Below are positions 7,755 to 18,444 of a stretch of DNA of 24,518 nt, piece by piece (position 1 is the stretch's first letter; each line of letters begins with the position of its first letter). The notes beneath the pieces were generated by a model. The model had not been told where the DNA came from. It was given only the letters and a program-made list of their open reading frames with translations, and did no database searches. Where the stretch lies: the NCBI GenBank assembly GCA_000467715.1, contig AJFK01001052.1, positions 1 through 24,518 of the forward strand, given 5' to 3'. The position numbers and the translations under genes were made by a program. The DNA is from Hysterium pulicare CBS 123377 (taxonomy: Eukaryota > Ascomycota > Dothideomycetes > Hysteriales > Hysteriaceae).

Positions 7755-8732
7755 ATTGGTGCTAAAAAAAATTCTTCAAAGAATTTAAGGTATGTAAACA
7801 AGAATAAAGTATGTAAATAATATTCTAGTATGTGCACATATACAATATGTCAAAGAACCAAAAACAAGTCTCTGAAGAGTGGAGAGCAGAGGAGGGGGAA
7901 AGCAAAAAGCTTCTTTCAAACAATGGATGATGACACAAAATCTAGCCAACGTTCAACCTCGGAATCAAGGGCATCCAATGCATTATGTATAACTCTCACA
8001 TTCCTCACCAGTCAGTCATGGTCCGCACTCGGGAGAGGCCGGGCGGGCTCCAGCACCCTTAGACCGAGGGGCAAAGCAGGAAAGTTAGCAGCCATGGTCC
8101 GCGTGAGCAAAGAAAGCTCGTTCGCTGATGGTTGATGGGTTTCCCTCGGCCCAAGGGGAGACGGTTCGAAAGACGTGATCCGCGAATGGTCTGGGTTCAG
8201 GTGTGGAGAAAGGCTTGGGGGGAGAGCGGCTGTTCCTTCACGTGTGAGGCTAGCATGACGTCTGGCTGATTGGAGAGCTTGAAAGGTGGTAGTACAGAGG
8301 CTCTAAAATGGCTGGCCACCTGGTATACAGAGTTACTAAGAAGCAGTCAGTCGTCGCATGTGATAATGAAGTCGCGTGCCTTCACCCTTCATATGCAATT
8401 CTCTGCGTTGCTTCTGGTGTTGTTCTTCGCATGTGAAGATGGCAGTCGCGGAATGCGCGCCTTCCCTGATTCGGATTCCTTGTTCTAACCTCGGCTATCG
8501 TGGTACGGTGGACGGGAGGTCTGGAACACGGCTCATCATTATACATGCATCTTGCTGCTTCAGGCAAGCTTCAGTCAAGACCCGAGAAGAATAGAAAGTC
8601 AAGTCAGCTATCCCGCAAGACTGAAGTCTCCAGCGGGGAGAGACTTGGGTGTCACGTGCGAAGGCCTACTACCCAAGGTGAAATGAGTACTTACGAAAGC
8701 TAAAGGGCATCTATTTAGTCCAAGCTTCTATT
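7755..8732. promoter_or_regulatory. Spacer holding the isocitrate lyase promoter
   Basis: This 980-bp gap lies upstream of isocitrate lyase and downstream of the next minus-strand gene. Close to the start codon, GTATGTAAA occurs twice (about 7791-7799 and 7810-7818) and GTATGTGCA once (about 7829). CACGTG E-boxes are at about 8239-8244 and 8653-8658. Purine-rich tracts lie at 7886-7905 and 8201-8228. No experimentally known factor site was recognised with confidence, and no convincing gene was seen. Confidence 0.5.
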
Positions 8733-10964
8733 CTATCTAAATCCTTTCACGCATGCATACAAATGCACAGCAAGCATTCCTGAGCCAACATCCAAATATT
8801 CCGGCAACCTCTCAAGCAGCTGTCCCCAAGATACACCAGATTCGGAGATGAAATGCAAGAATGCTCGCTGGGATAAGAACGAAACCAGCACCCGAAAGAC
8901 CAGATCTGCAAATTCAACAACCTCCGTGAACCCAAGAGCAAGTCTCTGAGCTAAGAAGACTTTAACAACACTCCGACGATACATCCACGCGTCCTTGCAC
9001 TGCCCACGCGACTGAACGAAGCGATCGAGGTCCGAGAAAGGCATCGATCGGATATCTTCTGCTTGTAACATCTCTGCATTTATTGGATAGGTCGGAGAGG
9101 CGGGAGCACAGCGGAGTTTGCGCAAGACTGCCCATCGTAGACGGTCAAAGTAGGAGAGTTGAACTGGCGCCATAGCCGAAGCTTTCGGAAGTAACACTGA
9201 GAGGAGTTCTGGATGTGATATCCAAAGCGTGCGATTCCTCTCGTCGCTACAGAGGCATTCGCGATCGAAGGCTTCGGTCGTGTGGGAGTAGTGGATGAAG
9301 CGTGAGTAGAAGGCAGGTGTAAGGATTCGAACTTCGAGATTTTTGGTTGGAATATTTCGACCTGGGATAATTGAGGTCTTGAATTCTTTAGTTGATGCAG
9401 AGCTTATGGCAGGTCTGTAGGTCACGTGGAGTGGTGCTGAAGCATTCTCAACGAGCCACTGGACATATTGTTGGAAGAATCTTTCCAGAGTGCTGGAAGA
9501 ATGTCAGTATTCCCTAGCACCGACAGCTGGAGTACTTACATCTCAGTATAGGTGGGTGTACGGCTGATACCACTTAACATCACTTCTGGTCTAAACCAGA
9601 CGTGCAGTTTCCGTTGAAAGAATAACCTCGTGGCTTCCCTTACGATTCGAGGGAACGTTACGAGCCCTACCCACCACCAACCCGAGATGAATCTCATAGT
9701 GTCCCAGATAGACATTTCTTGGAGATCGATAGGCTGGCCGATTGAAAACACTCGCGCAACTAGCTTTGCATGATCTCTCGAGGACTTCAATGTGATGGTG
9801 TTGTCTATCTTCACCGTAGCATCGGAATCAAATGGATCAATCGCTTTCAGTGAGTACGATCCTTTTCGAGAATTGAATGGAGAGACATGAAAATCTTTCG
9901 TCCACACATTGGTAAATGTTTTGGGGTTTCGTTCGTTCGGTTCATTTCCTGCATCAGCAAGGCCCCGGGGTTCATCGTCTGGTAGAGCTCTCAGAAGATA
10001 TATCCGTCGTTCATCAAAGGTATTGTTGACTTCCAAAATCATCATAATCAGATTTCTATCTTGGTCATAGATGTACCAAAAGGAGACGGGGTTAAATGAG
10101 TATCCGAAGAATTTGGGCGCTGTAACCAGGTAAGCGTGATGCCACTCATTATCCTTTACTCCCTATAAAAGACATCAGTACGACGAACGTCTAAACATTT
10201 CAAGACATAGTCACCTGCGTTCTCAAAGTCTGCCGCAACTTGCCGTCGAGTCCCAGTTCGGCGAAACCTCGCTCCAGATAATCTTCGGCGCGAACTTGAA
10301 GCAACCCCGTTCCCCATTTGCTGCCTTTGGTCCCAAAGTTTGGCGAGGGAACTGGGTCGGGTTTGCTATTGCAATGTATCGGAATACCCACGAGTAAGTA
10401 AGAATAGTTGAATGCGTGTCGTTTAGGAAATATCCGAGCGTGCGTAGTCCGGCAAGGGAAAAGTAGTGGTTTTAACTGCGGAGCACCCACATCATCGTTT
10501 TCGCTATATGTAGGTGTGTAGATGGTTCCCTTGAGCTTCTGGTTGTCTTTCCGAACATATTTCAAAAATGTCGGTGCAACAAGTGATACGAGGACGCTGA
10601 ATGAAATAATGGACAATGAAGGTTGAGAAAGTAGTGGAGGGGTATCAAGATGCTCCCAAGTTAAGGCAATCCATGCGTAAACGATTTTTCTCTGCAAGAA
10701 AATGTGTGAAGAAGCAAATATCACTAAATCTTGCAGAGCGGTCGGATCATGGTAATACGTTCGAATAGTGCTAAGGATCGCCCATAGGCTGAAGATTGCG
10801 AACGAAAACGTGTTAAGGTGAATGAAGATGGGGATAATTAATAGTAAAGTGTTCGCTATGGAAAGAAAAGCGCTCTTCCTCTTAGAAGTGTCATTATTGC
10901 TCATGGCGAGAGCGAGGTGTTGTTGATTTGGGATGAAACCGAATGTCAAAGACTGATGATGCAC
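8733..10964 (-). CDS. DUF1365 family membrane protein
   Basis: Three exons (10964-10215, 10162-9540, 9492-8733) join in frame to 710 residues, with introns of 52 and 47 nt. The N-terminal third has hydrophobic segments at about residues 33-66, 76-100 and 113-135, so the protein is probably membrane-bound. The DUF1365 domain follows. T-H-A-R-I-F-P-K-R-H-A-F-N-Y lies at about 174-187, G-Y-S-F-N-P-V-S-F-W-Y at about 270-280 (joined across the first intron), E-V-N-N-T-F at about 294-299 and F-H-V-S-P-F at about 341-346. The last exon is less familiar. The biochemical role is unknown. In bacteria DUF1365 genes lie beside cyclopropane-fatty-acid synthase and an FAD oxidoreductase, which suggests a lipid role, but neither neighbour is present here. 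A second in-frame ATG at 10904 has a better start context (GCCATGA) and may be the true start, giving 690 residues. Confidence 0.88.
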
Positions 10965-12175
10965 ACATCTTCGTTCGGAGCTAAACCCGATTAGCTCAGT
11001 CGTTCATGCAGGAACGGTTTAGCGTATATAGTCTAAATAACCAGTGGGAGGAATCTTCTATCGAACTAACATATTAGGGATTCAAGGAAACTGCCGAAGT
11101 CTGAATAAACTTGGAGAACAAATCCATGAGTTGAGGAAACCTGTCCATCTGTTGATAGGTACTTGATCGGATTCATGGATTCCTTCCTCTTGTATTCCGC
11201 CGAACTACCGACCTTTGCCCAAGGAGCAAAGACTGTAGAGAGGCTAGTCGTAAGATCTAGAGCGAAGAGATATTGTGTGCGGATTGACATACGGTTCTTT
11301 GTATGCCGCACGGGACTCCTAAGCGCTAGAAAATGCCTGCAAAGAATATCCGTAAATCTCCCATTCTGCACTCATTGCAATCCCTCCTTATATATACCCT
11401 CTCATTCCACTCAGTCGCAATGAAACGATCACTCTTCAGCCTTCGACTAGCCATCAAGATACACACCCTAAACGCTGCATCACTGAAACCGAAACCATTG
11501 GGTAGCGGTTCACAAAGACATCCTACAAGGAGATCCACAGCTTACATGTCCGCCTCGAGGTGATGGCTTTTTGCTTCCTGTCAGGGATCATTTCGCTGAT
11601 GATTGGCTTGGCGTACTAAATCTTTGCTAATTGTGGTTCCAAACGGTTGGAACATATCACACCAAATGGACACTTTTCTGGTTGAAAAGATATCAGATAA
11701 GCAGGATCCATGACAGTGGGCCCAATACAAAGTTGGATTTGCGCCCGATTGCATCGTAAAGACCAGCGCTGAGGACCGCTTAATGCCGGTCATGTCCGCA
11801 TGGTTCGCAGAATTGTAACTCTATGGATTGGGGGCGGGCTGAGTTGCTGACAGGCTGAAAGTTCGGCGAATAGAGTTAGAGTTAGGAGCATGGGATGGAG
11901 GGTGGAGTTGCAGGTGGTATTGCACGAATTTGCCAAAGCCAGGTCCCAATTAGGAAGGCGGTTATCCGTATTGATACGAGACCATCAACTCTGGCTACTT
12001 GGAAATACACTTATTTGATTCATCATCCTATAGGAAATCTTGACTATCCGCTACACAGGGGTATTTTCACCATCGCCGACCGCCGGAATACCACAAAGGA
12101 ACTGAAAACCCTTTTCCCATCCATCAAACTCCGTACATGTACCAGCATGCTGAATGACCACAAAGAAGAAGTGTT
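10965..12175. other. Spacer, one weak small-ORF candidate
   Basis: This is the 5' flank of the DUF1365 gene and the 3' flank of the rhodopsin-domain gene. The longest open frames here (up to about 118 codons) have no recognisable motifs, and the one at 11895-12251 overlaps the neighbouring gene. A 47-codon frame with a TATA box is listed separately. A tRNA-like string near 10991 was checked and rejected. Confidence 0.5.
11420..11563 (+). CDS. Possible 47-residue basic peptide with TATA box
   Basis: TATATATA at 11389-11396 stands about 30 bp before this ATG, after a C/T-rich stretch. CCGTAAAT lies at 11350-11357, roughly 40 bp before the TATA box. This resembles the promoters of the array at 286-5650, though the match is looser. 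The product is rich in Arg, Lys and Ser, has no recognisable domain and may be a chance frame. Confidence 0.2.
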   Translation: MKRSLFSLRLAIKIHTLNAASLKPKPLGSGSQRHPTRRSTAYMSASR

Positions 12176-13791
12176 CTATACCGCAAATTTCGTTGAGAAG
12201 GTCGTTGGGGAGAGAAGTTTACGTTGGGTCTCTTCCGGCAAGTCATCGTAAGAAGAATGCGACGTCACTGTCACACTCTTCAAGATCTGATCATGTCGTT
12301 GCGGCCTTGGAGGTGCCACATTCGGCCGCGCAAATGTTATGCTGGGGCTCCACTCTCTCGCAGGGCCTTCGCTAGCCTCTATGACTGTATCAAGACCGTT
12401 GAATAGTCTCTCTTTGTCGCTAGAGTTGCTGAAACGCCGGCCTGATGTTGATACTTTGGCCGTTGTTGTTGAGGCGGGTAGGCTTTTGAGTGCGACGTTG
12501 ACGCCATCTTTGGGGCTAACGACGGTCTCAGTGATTCCACTTTGCCTTTTATAGCGTCCAGGTGTGCTTCGTATGCTACCGTCGAATGTTCGTTTAAATA
12601 AAGGCTTAAGAGATGGAATGGAGGCGGTGATTATGCCAGTGTTGATTTCGATTTGAGACCAAATCAAGATGTACGCGCCGCTATACGGGCGATCGTTTGT
12701 CCCGTCGGTCCAAAAGTGAAGTGCGTATGCACGAAAAACCGAGGCGACGATAGCTAAGAACCCCACAGAAAATATGCCTACGAGGGCAATTCGCTTATTC
12801 ATATGCATTTGAAGGGTCCACAGGGTTGGTATTGGAAGCATCAGGATGACGATGTCGGAGAAGATGTTGAACGCTGCCTGAGTGAAGTACAATGGGCGTA
12901 GATTGATACAAGTTCCAGATCCTTGGATGCTGAATATTATCTCAATCGACCAGGCATCAGATGGCTTCTGGCACTCGAAGGCATTCACAAGCACCATAGT
13001 GATCGTGAAAACAGCTAACAGACCGATGGTGATGTCGACTGCCAGGCGAAATGCCTTCTGCGTAGCGATGCTTCGGTAAAACATCAAAATGGAGAGTTTG
13101 ACCAAAGCTAGATCAACCAAATATGCTATCTGGTAGGTATACCATGATTTCAATGTGCCTACGAGTAGGGCTAGAGAGTCACCCTTGGGAAAGTCAGAAA
13201 GGCGACAGCCAACAAAATGTAACGACAGTTACGTACCTTCGGTGGGTCGTCTATATGCCTACCAGTGCCAAATTTTACTTGGTAAAAGTTGATAACGCAG
13301 ATAACCCAAGTGGAAAGCTGAGCGTGACCATTAGTTCATGATGAACATTTAAGAGAGGTGAACTATCAATCGATGCTAAGAAAGCATTCCAGAGAAACAT
13401 ACCAACGCTAAGATCATGATGAAGTCGTAGATTTTCGGTCTTCCAACTACCCATTGTCGGCAGACAACTCTGGAATATACAGTCAGCCTCATTCGATCAT
13501 CATCTTGAGTATGTATTTTGATCCGTAATAGAGACCAATCATACGCCATCGATGAACATGTAGGAGGCAAGGACTTCTTGGAAAACAAAGTTGTCAAAAA
13601 AATCTAACGGATTCGTCCAGAAGACCCCATAACAGAACCTCGACAGGGTGTAATTGTGGTCAAATGAAGTGCAATAGCTTCGGGAATACGAATATTCGGA
13701 CATACCTAATCGCAACGACGATAGTCGAGAGTGCAGTCAGCATGAAAGCTGTGATTAAAAGTGTAGGACCTAGTCGATGTGGGGCAAACAT
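12176..13791 (-). CDS. Pth11-like integral membrane protein, fungal rhodopsin domain
   Basis: Four exons (13791-13706, 13469-13403, 13317-13233, 13158-12176) join in frame to 406 residues. Introns are 236, 85 and 74 nt. The phase at every junction is satisfied, using donor GTAACT after 13233. Seven hydrophobic segments are visible. Among them are I-Y-D-F-I-M-I-L-A-L at the second, N-I-F-S-D-I-V-I-L-M-L-P-I-P at the fifth, and W-S-Q-I-E-I-N-T-G-I-I-T-A-S-I-P at the seventh. The last two are hallmarks of the fungal rhodopsin-domain family, which includes the Pth11 surface-sensing receptor of Magnaporthe. No CFEM cysteine domain precedes it. The cytoplasmic tail of about 150 residues is rich in Ser, Thr and Pro. 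The ligand and function are unknown. The first intron is long, so a missed small exon cannot be excluded. Confidence 0.85.
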
Positions 13792-15074
13792 GTTGGAAGT
13801 GTCCGCTGAGTATCCAAGCTGCCATAGTTATCTTTGACATGAACGTCCTAGGCGATGGCTGATGAGGAGGAGATGGCGTTGGGGTCCCGTAAATAAGATC
13901 GTAGACCGGCTTCTGTAACACTTCGACAAGGTTATACGATGCACGTCTATGGTACAGCGCAGTGTGCCTCGGAAGGCATAGTGTAATACTGGAAGCGGGA
14001 AGGAGGGCCACATGGCAAACAAATGACCAGGATACATCGCCGCGCAACGCCTTTTGGGGGGACACAGTCCTCTTCACTTGGCTAAATTGGTTGATTGGGT
14101 TAAGATGACTGGAAGTAGAGTGGCATTTCTGTATGATAACGTGTCGGTATCGCATGCTCCGAGGTTTTCTGAGGTACATGGACAGGGTGTAGGGTCAAAT
14201 GGGTGCTAGAAGCATTTTGGCTGAAACGTACAGAACGAACCTTGGAATAAAGCGATCCGGGCAGGGCTGGAATCTGCGCATCAGCAAAGTCCGGTTGGTG
14301 GGTTACGGGCTCATTTGGCGGCTCCTGCACTTGAGTTCGAGCTGAATTAGCAGTCCAAGTTCATCATTTTGGAAGGAGATCTTTAGGTGCTCGGATGAGG
14401 ATCAAATTCATGCCCTAACCATCTCCATGTCAAAGAGAGCTCGTGCTCATGTAACCGACGTTGTACAAGTTAATGGCCAGCCGATTAGATGTCTGCATGT
14501 TAGATTGAAGTTGAGCGAGTTGTCATATCGTCGGAGTCTGGGGCTGGGGATGCCTGCAATCGTGAAACAACCTAGAACCTCGTCGCCTTGGAATAAAGTC
14601 TCGTCTCTTCCCGTTAGCCCGCTCTGAAGGTTTTCTAGGCTCTTCGTTAGAGACTTCTTCATGCACCTGCACGTCTATTGGGCAATGTTGACGATATTGA
14701 AGTTTTTAATAGATGTTCGGTTTCGTCGCTCTTTTAAGATAGGGATCCATCAGTGTCTGGTATATATTTCTGCTTTTCTCGTTTGCATACGTACAAGTAA
14801 CCTGGAATCTCCGCACTGTGTATCAGAAATCCCGCGAGTTTCTTAAAAAAGATCTTCGGTAAAATTGAATATCGAAATCCATGCTATTAATAAGGATGGG
14901 AACCCGGAGCCCTGGTCCTAGCATATGGGGAAGTGATCCACCCCAATCCATTGTCCTGGCCAACGGAACGGAAGATGGCCCGAATGTTCAATCGCTGGAC
15001 GACAGGCGGCCGCCCTAGATGTAAATACTTACACTTCAGCCCACAAACGATGAGAAGGCATGCAGTCATTTTTC

Positions 15075-15116
15075 GAGAACTTGCGGTCAAATTCCCTTTC
15101 AAGATCCCGCAGGTAA
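15075..15116 (+). repeat. Diverged direct repeat, copy 1
   Basis: GAGAACTTGCGGTCAAATTC followed by CCTTTCAAGATCCCGCAGG matches 15355-15397 at roughly three bases in four. Both copies share the CCTTCAAG-type core and a C-C-[A/G]-C-A-G-G end. Confidence 0.4.
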
Positions 15117-15354
15117 GCACCGGCAAAATGCGACCTAACCAGGCCTGAAGAAGCGAACTGGGGGCCAGCGGCAGTTCATCTTTCTGCACATAAGGCGTAT
15201 GTCGTTGCGCCACACGTCAGCTAATACCAAAGCAGTGTATGAATGTCAAAGTTGATGGGAGCTTGAGAGAACGTGGAAAGTTAGACGAATAGTCGCTTGT
15301 GCTGGAAAGATTCGAATTAATTGAGATGCAGGGACACGGTGCGCACTTGAGTTT

Positions 15355-15397
15355 GAGAATTGGCAGACAAATAGTCCCTTCAAGCTCCCACAGGATA
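15355..15397 (+). repeat. Diverged direct repeat, copy 2
   Basis: GAGAATTGGCAGACAAATAG followed by TCCCTTCAAGCTCCCACAGG is the second copy, 280 bp downstream of the first. The identity of the element is unknown. Confidence 0.4.
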
Positions 15398-15852
15398 ACA
15401 AAGTTTCACGTTGAGCACCTATGAAGCTTGTACTTCATAAGGAGCACGCAACGAGGCAACTGAGGCTGCAGCAGGCGTGTGAAACGAAGGTTGGTATTCT
15501 TCCATTCTTGAGCACCATACGGGCGATCAGCTTATTGAGAAACATAGCAGTGCCTGCTCGTGCTCGCACTTCTCGTTTTTGCCCGCATCAGGTAATTTGG
15601 GACAGACGTGCGAAACGTTCGCACATTTCTCCAACTTCATGTAATCATAGAATGATGCCAACAGATCGCATATCTTGATTGTTCGATTAGGTCAGTCAGT
15701 CATGTTCAGTGCGTATAGTCCGTACAACAGAGACTCCAATATAGAAGGACTCCAGAGACTCCTGAAAGAGGAGTACGCCTGACAGCCGCTTGCAGAACTA
15801 TATTAGATCAATGTAAAATAATAGATCGCGTAATTACACGTACCGACATGAA

Positions 15853-16510
15853 CTGACGTGTTGTCGACGATGTATATGGTTTCGGGGGGAATAGACCTTT
15901 GATCCTGGTGAGTGCCTCCACTTCAGTCGAATTCCCTGGCCAAACTGGAGGAGGCTGCATTGTTGATGGGCTCTTACGGAACATGACCATACGTATGGGC
16001 CCTCAGGACCCAATGTTCGGGAATCCTCGTTGTCTCGATCGGGACCTGTCGCCATACTTTGCAGGCCGCTACCTTGGAAAGAATTAGACTGATTTGACCC
16101 TTTTGCAATCGAATTATCGATGAAGGTGACCCAAGCTGTGAGGCATTGGTCGTTCACGGAAGAGGACAATATGTCAATCTTCTCTCGAATCCTTTACATC
16201 AAATCAAAGATAAGAACTAACGATGAAACTAGTAGGTGGTTCCTATGGGCAGATGGGCGAGCTATACGTCTCCCCTTCTGGTCTGATTTCTCGGATACAC
16301 CTTGCACATTTGTGTGGGATGTATTGGTCCTGGCAATCTAGACAATTGTCGAAAGCGCCTCACGGATATCTTCGATCCAATGGTACTGAAGGACTACCAC
16401 AAGATAAAAGGCGGAAATGTCCAATTAGACTTTCCCGTGGCTGGAGGTGGAATGTTGAAAATGGACGGTCTAAGGTAGGATGGGGTGCTATGTTATGACC
16501 ATGATAAGTT
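15853..16510 (+). pseudogene. Tyrosinase (monophenol monooxygenase) pseudogene, 3' half
   Basis: Tyrosinases are copper enzymes that oxidise phenols to quinones for melanin and related pigments. Translation from about 15863 reads D-D-V-Y-G-F-G-G-N, then F-P-G-Q-T-G-G-G-C, N-M-T-I-R-M-G-P and N-P-R-C-L-D-R-D-L-S-P-Y-F-A (from 16022). This is the conserved stretch between the two copper sites of secreted fungal tyrosinases. A TAG at 16085 interrupts it, and similarity continues as T-D-L-T-L-L-Q-S-N-Y. The second copper site survives only as G-G-S-Y, M-G-E-L-Y-V-S-P and Y-W-S-W-Q-S, with expected histidines changed. A frame shift near 16350 leads to R-L-T-D-I-F-D-P and K-G-G-N-V-Q-L-D-F-P. A second TAG at 16476 precedes G-V-L-C-Y-D, the usual C-terminal end. 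The first copper site was not found. Several stops, a frameshift and lost ligands show it is dead. Confidence 0.85.
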
Positions 16511-17274
16511 GCTGATAGATAGTACGGGAAGAGAGGTGGTGGCGATCTGGATCAGAGGTAAAAAGTCGAACCGCCCTGGCATTTTGGTGAAGCATCCGTG
16601 ATAGTCCAATCACAGCTGCTCTTGTCCGTTGGTCACCATCACTTTGAGAGTGTCGCAGCATCGGAACGACGGGAAGATGACAGGAAATGTAAAGCAGCGT
16701 TCGAATAATGTAGAAGGATGCCTGGCAACTTCGGCTTATACGATACCTAGGTGCTATCTGGACAGGAGGGACACATGAGTGAAACAGCGTCAGCAGCCGC
16801 GCGTCGGAAACCGGATCCGGCGTTTCACTTGCGCGAGCGTTTGATACAAATCGAAAAGGGCGTGAAGCTGGAAAGATCATAGGATAACTGCGATGCAGTC
16901 GTTGGGGAGGCAAAGGAGGTGGCAGTGGAGGGTGAGGCACGGAAGGCTTTAGCACATGGAAAGCTATCTCAGGGTCTAAAGCAGGGATCATGCAACCACG
17001 TCGTCATGCCTCGTGACCCAGGAACCCAAACCAAGCCCGACGATTCCAAGGTCCTCACCTCCTCGCCCACAGTAACCTTGACTTGCACCTCTACCCCATT
17101 CGACCCAAGACTTCCTGTTGTTCCACTACTCAGTACACTCTCTTTGACCAGCACGCCCTCCCAAGTCCGTGCCTCTGCTCTTCAAAAAGCAGTCTCCAAA
17201 TACGCATAAAGACACGCATCACCCAGGACAACTCCTCGGACAACGACAATCGGCGCAATTGGTCAGGCGCTCCA
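16511..17274. other. Spacer with promoter and leader of the next gene
   Basis: No gene is supported. The C/T-rich stretch at about 17140-17210, followed by an A-rich segment, fits a fungal leader ending at the ATG at 17275. The open minus-strand frame at 16488-16991 (167 codons) has no recognisable motifs. Confidence 0.5.
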
Positions 17275-18444
17275 ATGAGTGCCACCGAGAATCCTCAATC
17301 CGCCCCTCATGACGCGCCCAGTCCTCGCAACTCCTCAGTACCCCTCCTGAGTGAGAGCAAGCCGGCAGACGACACAAGCGAGCATTCGGGGTTCCTTGCG
17401 AAAGGCAAGCGTAAACTCCTATCTTTAGGAAAGAAGAAAGAGGACGAGAAGGTGGGATCAGACGGCACATCAGAGAAGGGCACGGGAAAGTCAACGGACA
17501 TGCCCCCGCCTCCGGTTCCAAGTCTCTCTGCCGATAAGACGGCCACAGCCTCTAGCAACACGCTTCCTGTGTCCCCGTTGAACTCTCCTCCTCCAGACTA
17601 TAGACCATCTCCCCGTGGTAGCCCTCGAATTCTGCCGACTGTTGGGGCATCACCCAGCCGACGGTATCGGTCGTCTTCCCCTGGCCTTTCCTCCCCCGCT
17701 TCGTCACAAATATTCGAACGCAATGTGCAGGAGAACACTCTGGCCGGCGAGCTTTCACCAGCAATCCCAGCTCATATACAAACTGAGGACCACATCCCAC
17801 CAGTGTTGGAAGCATCGTCATTGGCAATCACTGATGACCATTTGAATCCCGATGAAGTCGAGATTGTTATGCACTCAGCTCATCAGCCAGCATCAGCTGC
17901 TGTAGCTGGGAGCATGAATGAGTCGCTATACTCACCGACGTTAGAAGAGTCTGTTACTTCTATAACTGGGCATCACGACGCAGATGAATCAGACTATAAC
18001 TATGGCACTTTGGATACAAATGATGTACGCCGGCTGAGTTTCATCTCTTTTGCAGACGTCGTCCAAGCGGAACATGTGGAAAGCAATCGCGACGCAAATG
18101 CACAATTCATCAGTCTCTCGAGTACAGCCAACCGTTCGCCCTCACCTGTTCGATCCCCTGCATCATCACACGGTTTCAGCGCCTCTCCGCCTACCAGTGG
18201 AGCCACATCGATGAAGGGAGCGGAGATGGTATCATCTAATAAAGGACTTCGTTCTCCCGGTAGCCCTACAGCCACTCACATCCACGGTGCGCACAGTCCT
18301 CCGTTGGGCGGTGAACTCCAAATCGAAACCATGCGCCAAGCCCTGAGAAAGACGGGCAGCGGTGATCTTAGCCATGCAAGAAGTGGGACATTGAGTGCCG
18401 TAAGCTTGGAAGACAGCACAGCGGACCTGCCTCCCTTTAAATAA
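17275..18444 (+). CDS. Ser/Pro-rich conserved fungal protein of unknown function
   Basis: The frame gives 389 residues with no intron. It stays open upstream to 17083, but ATG 17275 is preferred. The upstream part reads like a leader (C/T-rich DNA, odd composition), and the context TCCAATGAG is good. The protein is low in complexity, rich in Ser, Pro and Ala, and probably largely disordered. A Lys-rich patch at about 40-60 (K-G-K-R-K, then G-K-K-K-E-D-E-K) may bind acidic partners or lipids. Two segments look ordered: D-V-R-R-L-S-F-I-S-F-A-D-V-V at residues 250-263, and G-E-L-Q-I-E-T-M-R-Q-A-L-R-K-T-G-S-G-D-L at 346-365. R-R-L-S at 252-255 fits a PKA-type kinase site. Many S-P pairs suggest proline-directed phosphorylation. 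No enzyme domain or membrane segment was seen, and the function is unknown. Confidence 0.85.
   Translation: MSATENPQSAPHDAPSPRNSSVPLLSESKPADDTSEHSGFLAKGKRKLLSLGKKKEDEKVGSDGTSEKGTGKSTDMPPPPVPSLSADKTATASSNTLPVSPLNSPPPDYRPSPRGSPRILPTVGASPSRRYRSSSPGLSSPASSQIFERNVQENTLAGELSPAIPAHIQTEDHIPPVLEASSLAITDDHLNPDEVEIVMHSAHQPASAAVAGSMNESLYSPTLEESVTSITGHHDADESDYNYGTLDTNDVRRLSFISFADVVQAEHVESNRDANAQFISLSSTANRSPSPVRSPASSHGFSASPPTSGATSMKGAEMVSSNKGLRSPGSPTATHIHGAHSPPLGGELQIETMRQALRKTGSGDLSHARSGTLSAVSLEDSTADLPPFK

Larger units (their letters stand above)
13792..15852. other. Gene-poor spacer
   Basis: The first few hundred bases should be the promoter and leader of the rhodopsin-domain gene. The rest holds only short frames with no recognisable motifs. 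Two related 43-bp segments are at 15075-15116 and 15355-15397. The missing upstream part of the tyrosinase relic may lie within the last 150 bp. A translation near 15755-15785 (L-K-E-E-Y-A, stop, Q-P) is faintly like the region after the first copper site, but it is too weak to call. Confidence 0.5.

Noticed and set aside
10985-11030. tRNA-like string GATTAGCTCAGTCG, resembling a D-arm
   Set aside because: No T-arm GGTTC-type sequence and no matching acceptor stem follow at the expected distances.
11895-12251. 118-codon plus-strand frame
   Set aside because: It overlaps the 3' end of the well-supported rhodopsin-domain gene on the other strand and shows no family motif.
16488-16991. 167-codon minus-strand frame
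   Set aside because: Pro/Arg/Ser-rich composition without motifs. It overlaps the promoter of the Ser/Pro-rich gene and runs over the tyrosinase relic's end.
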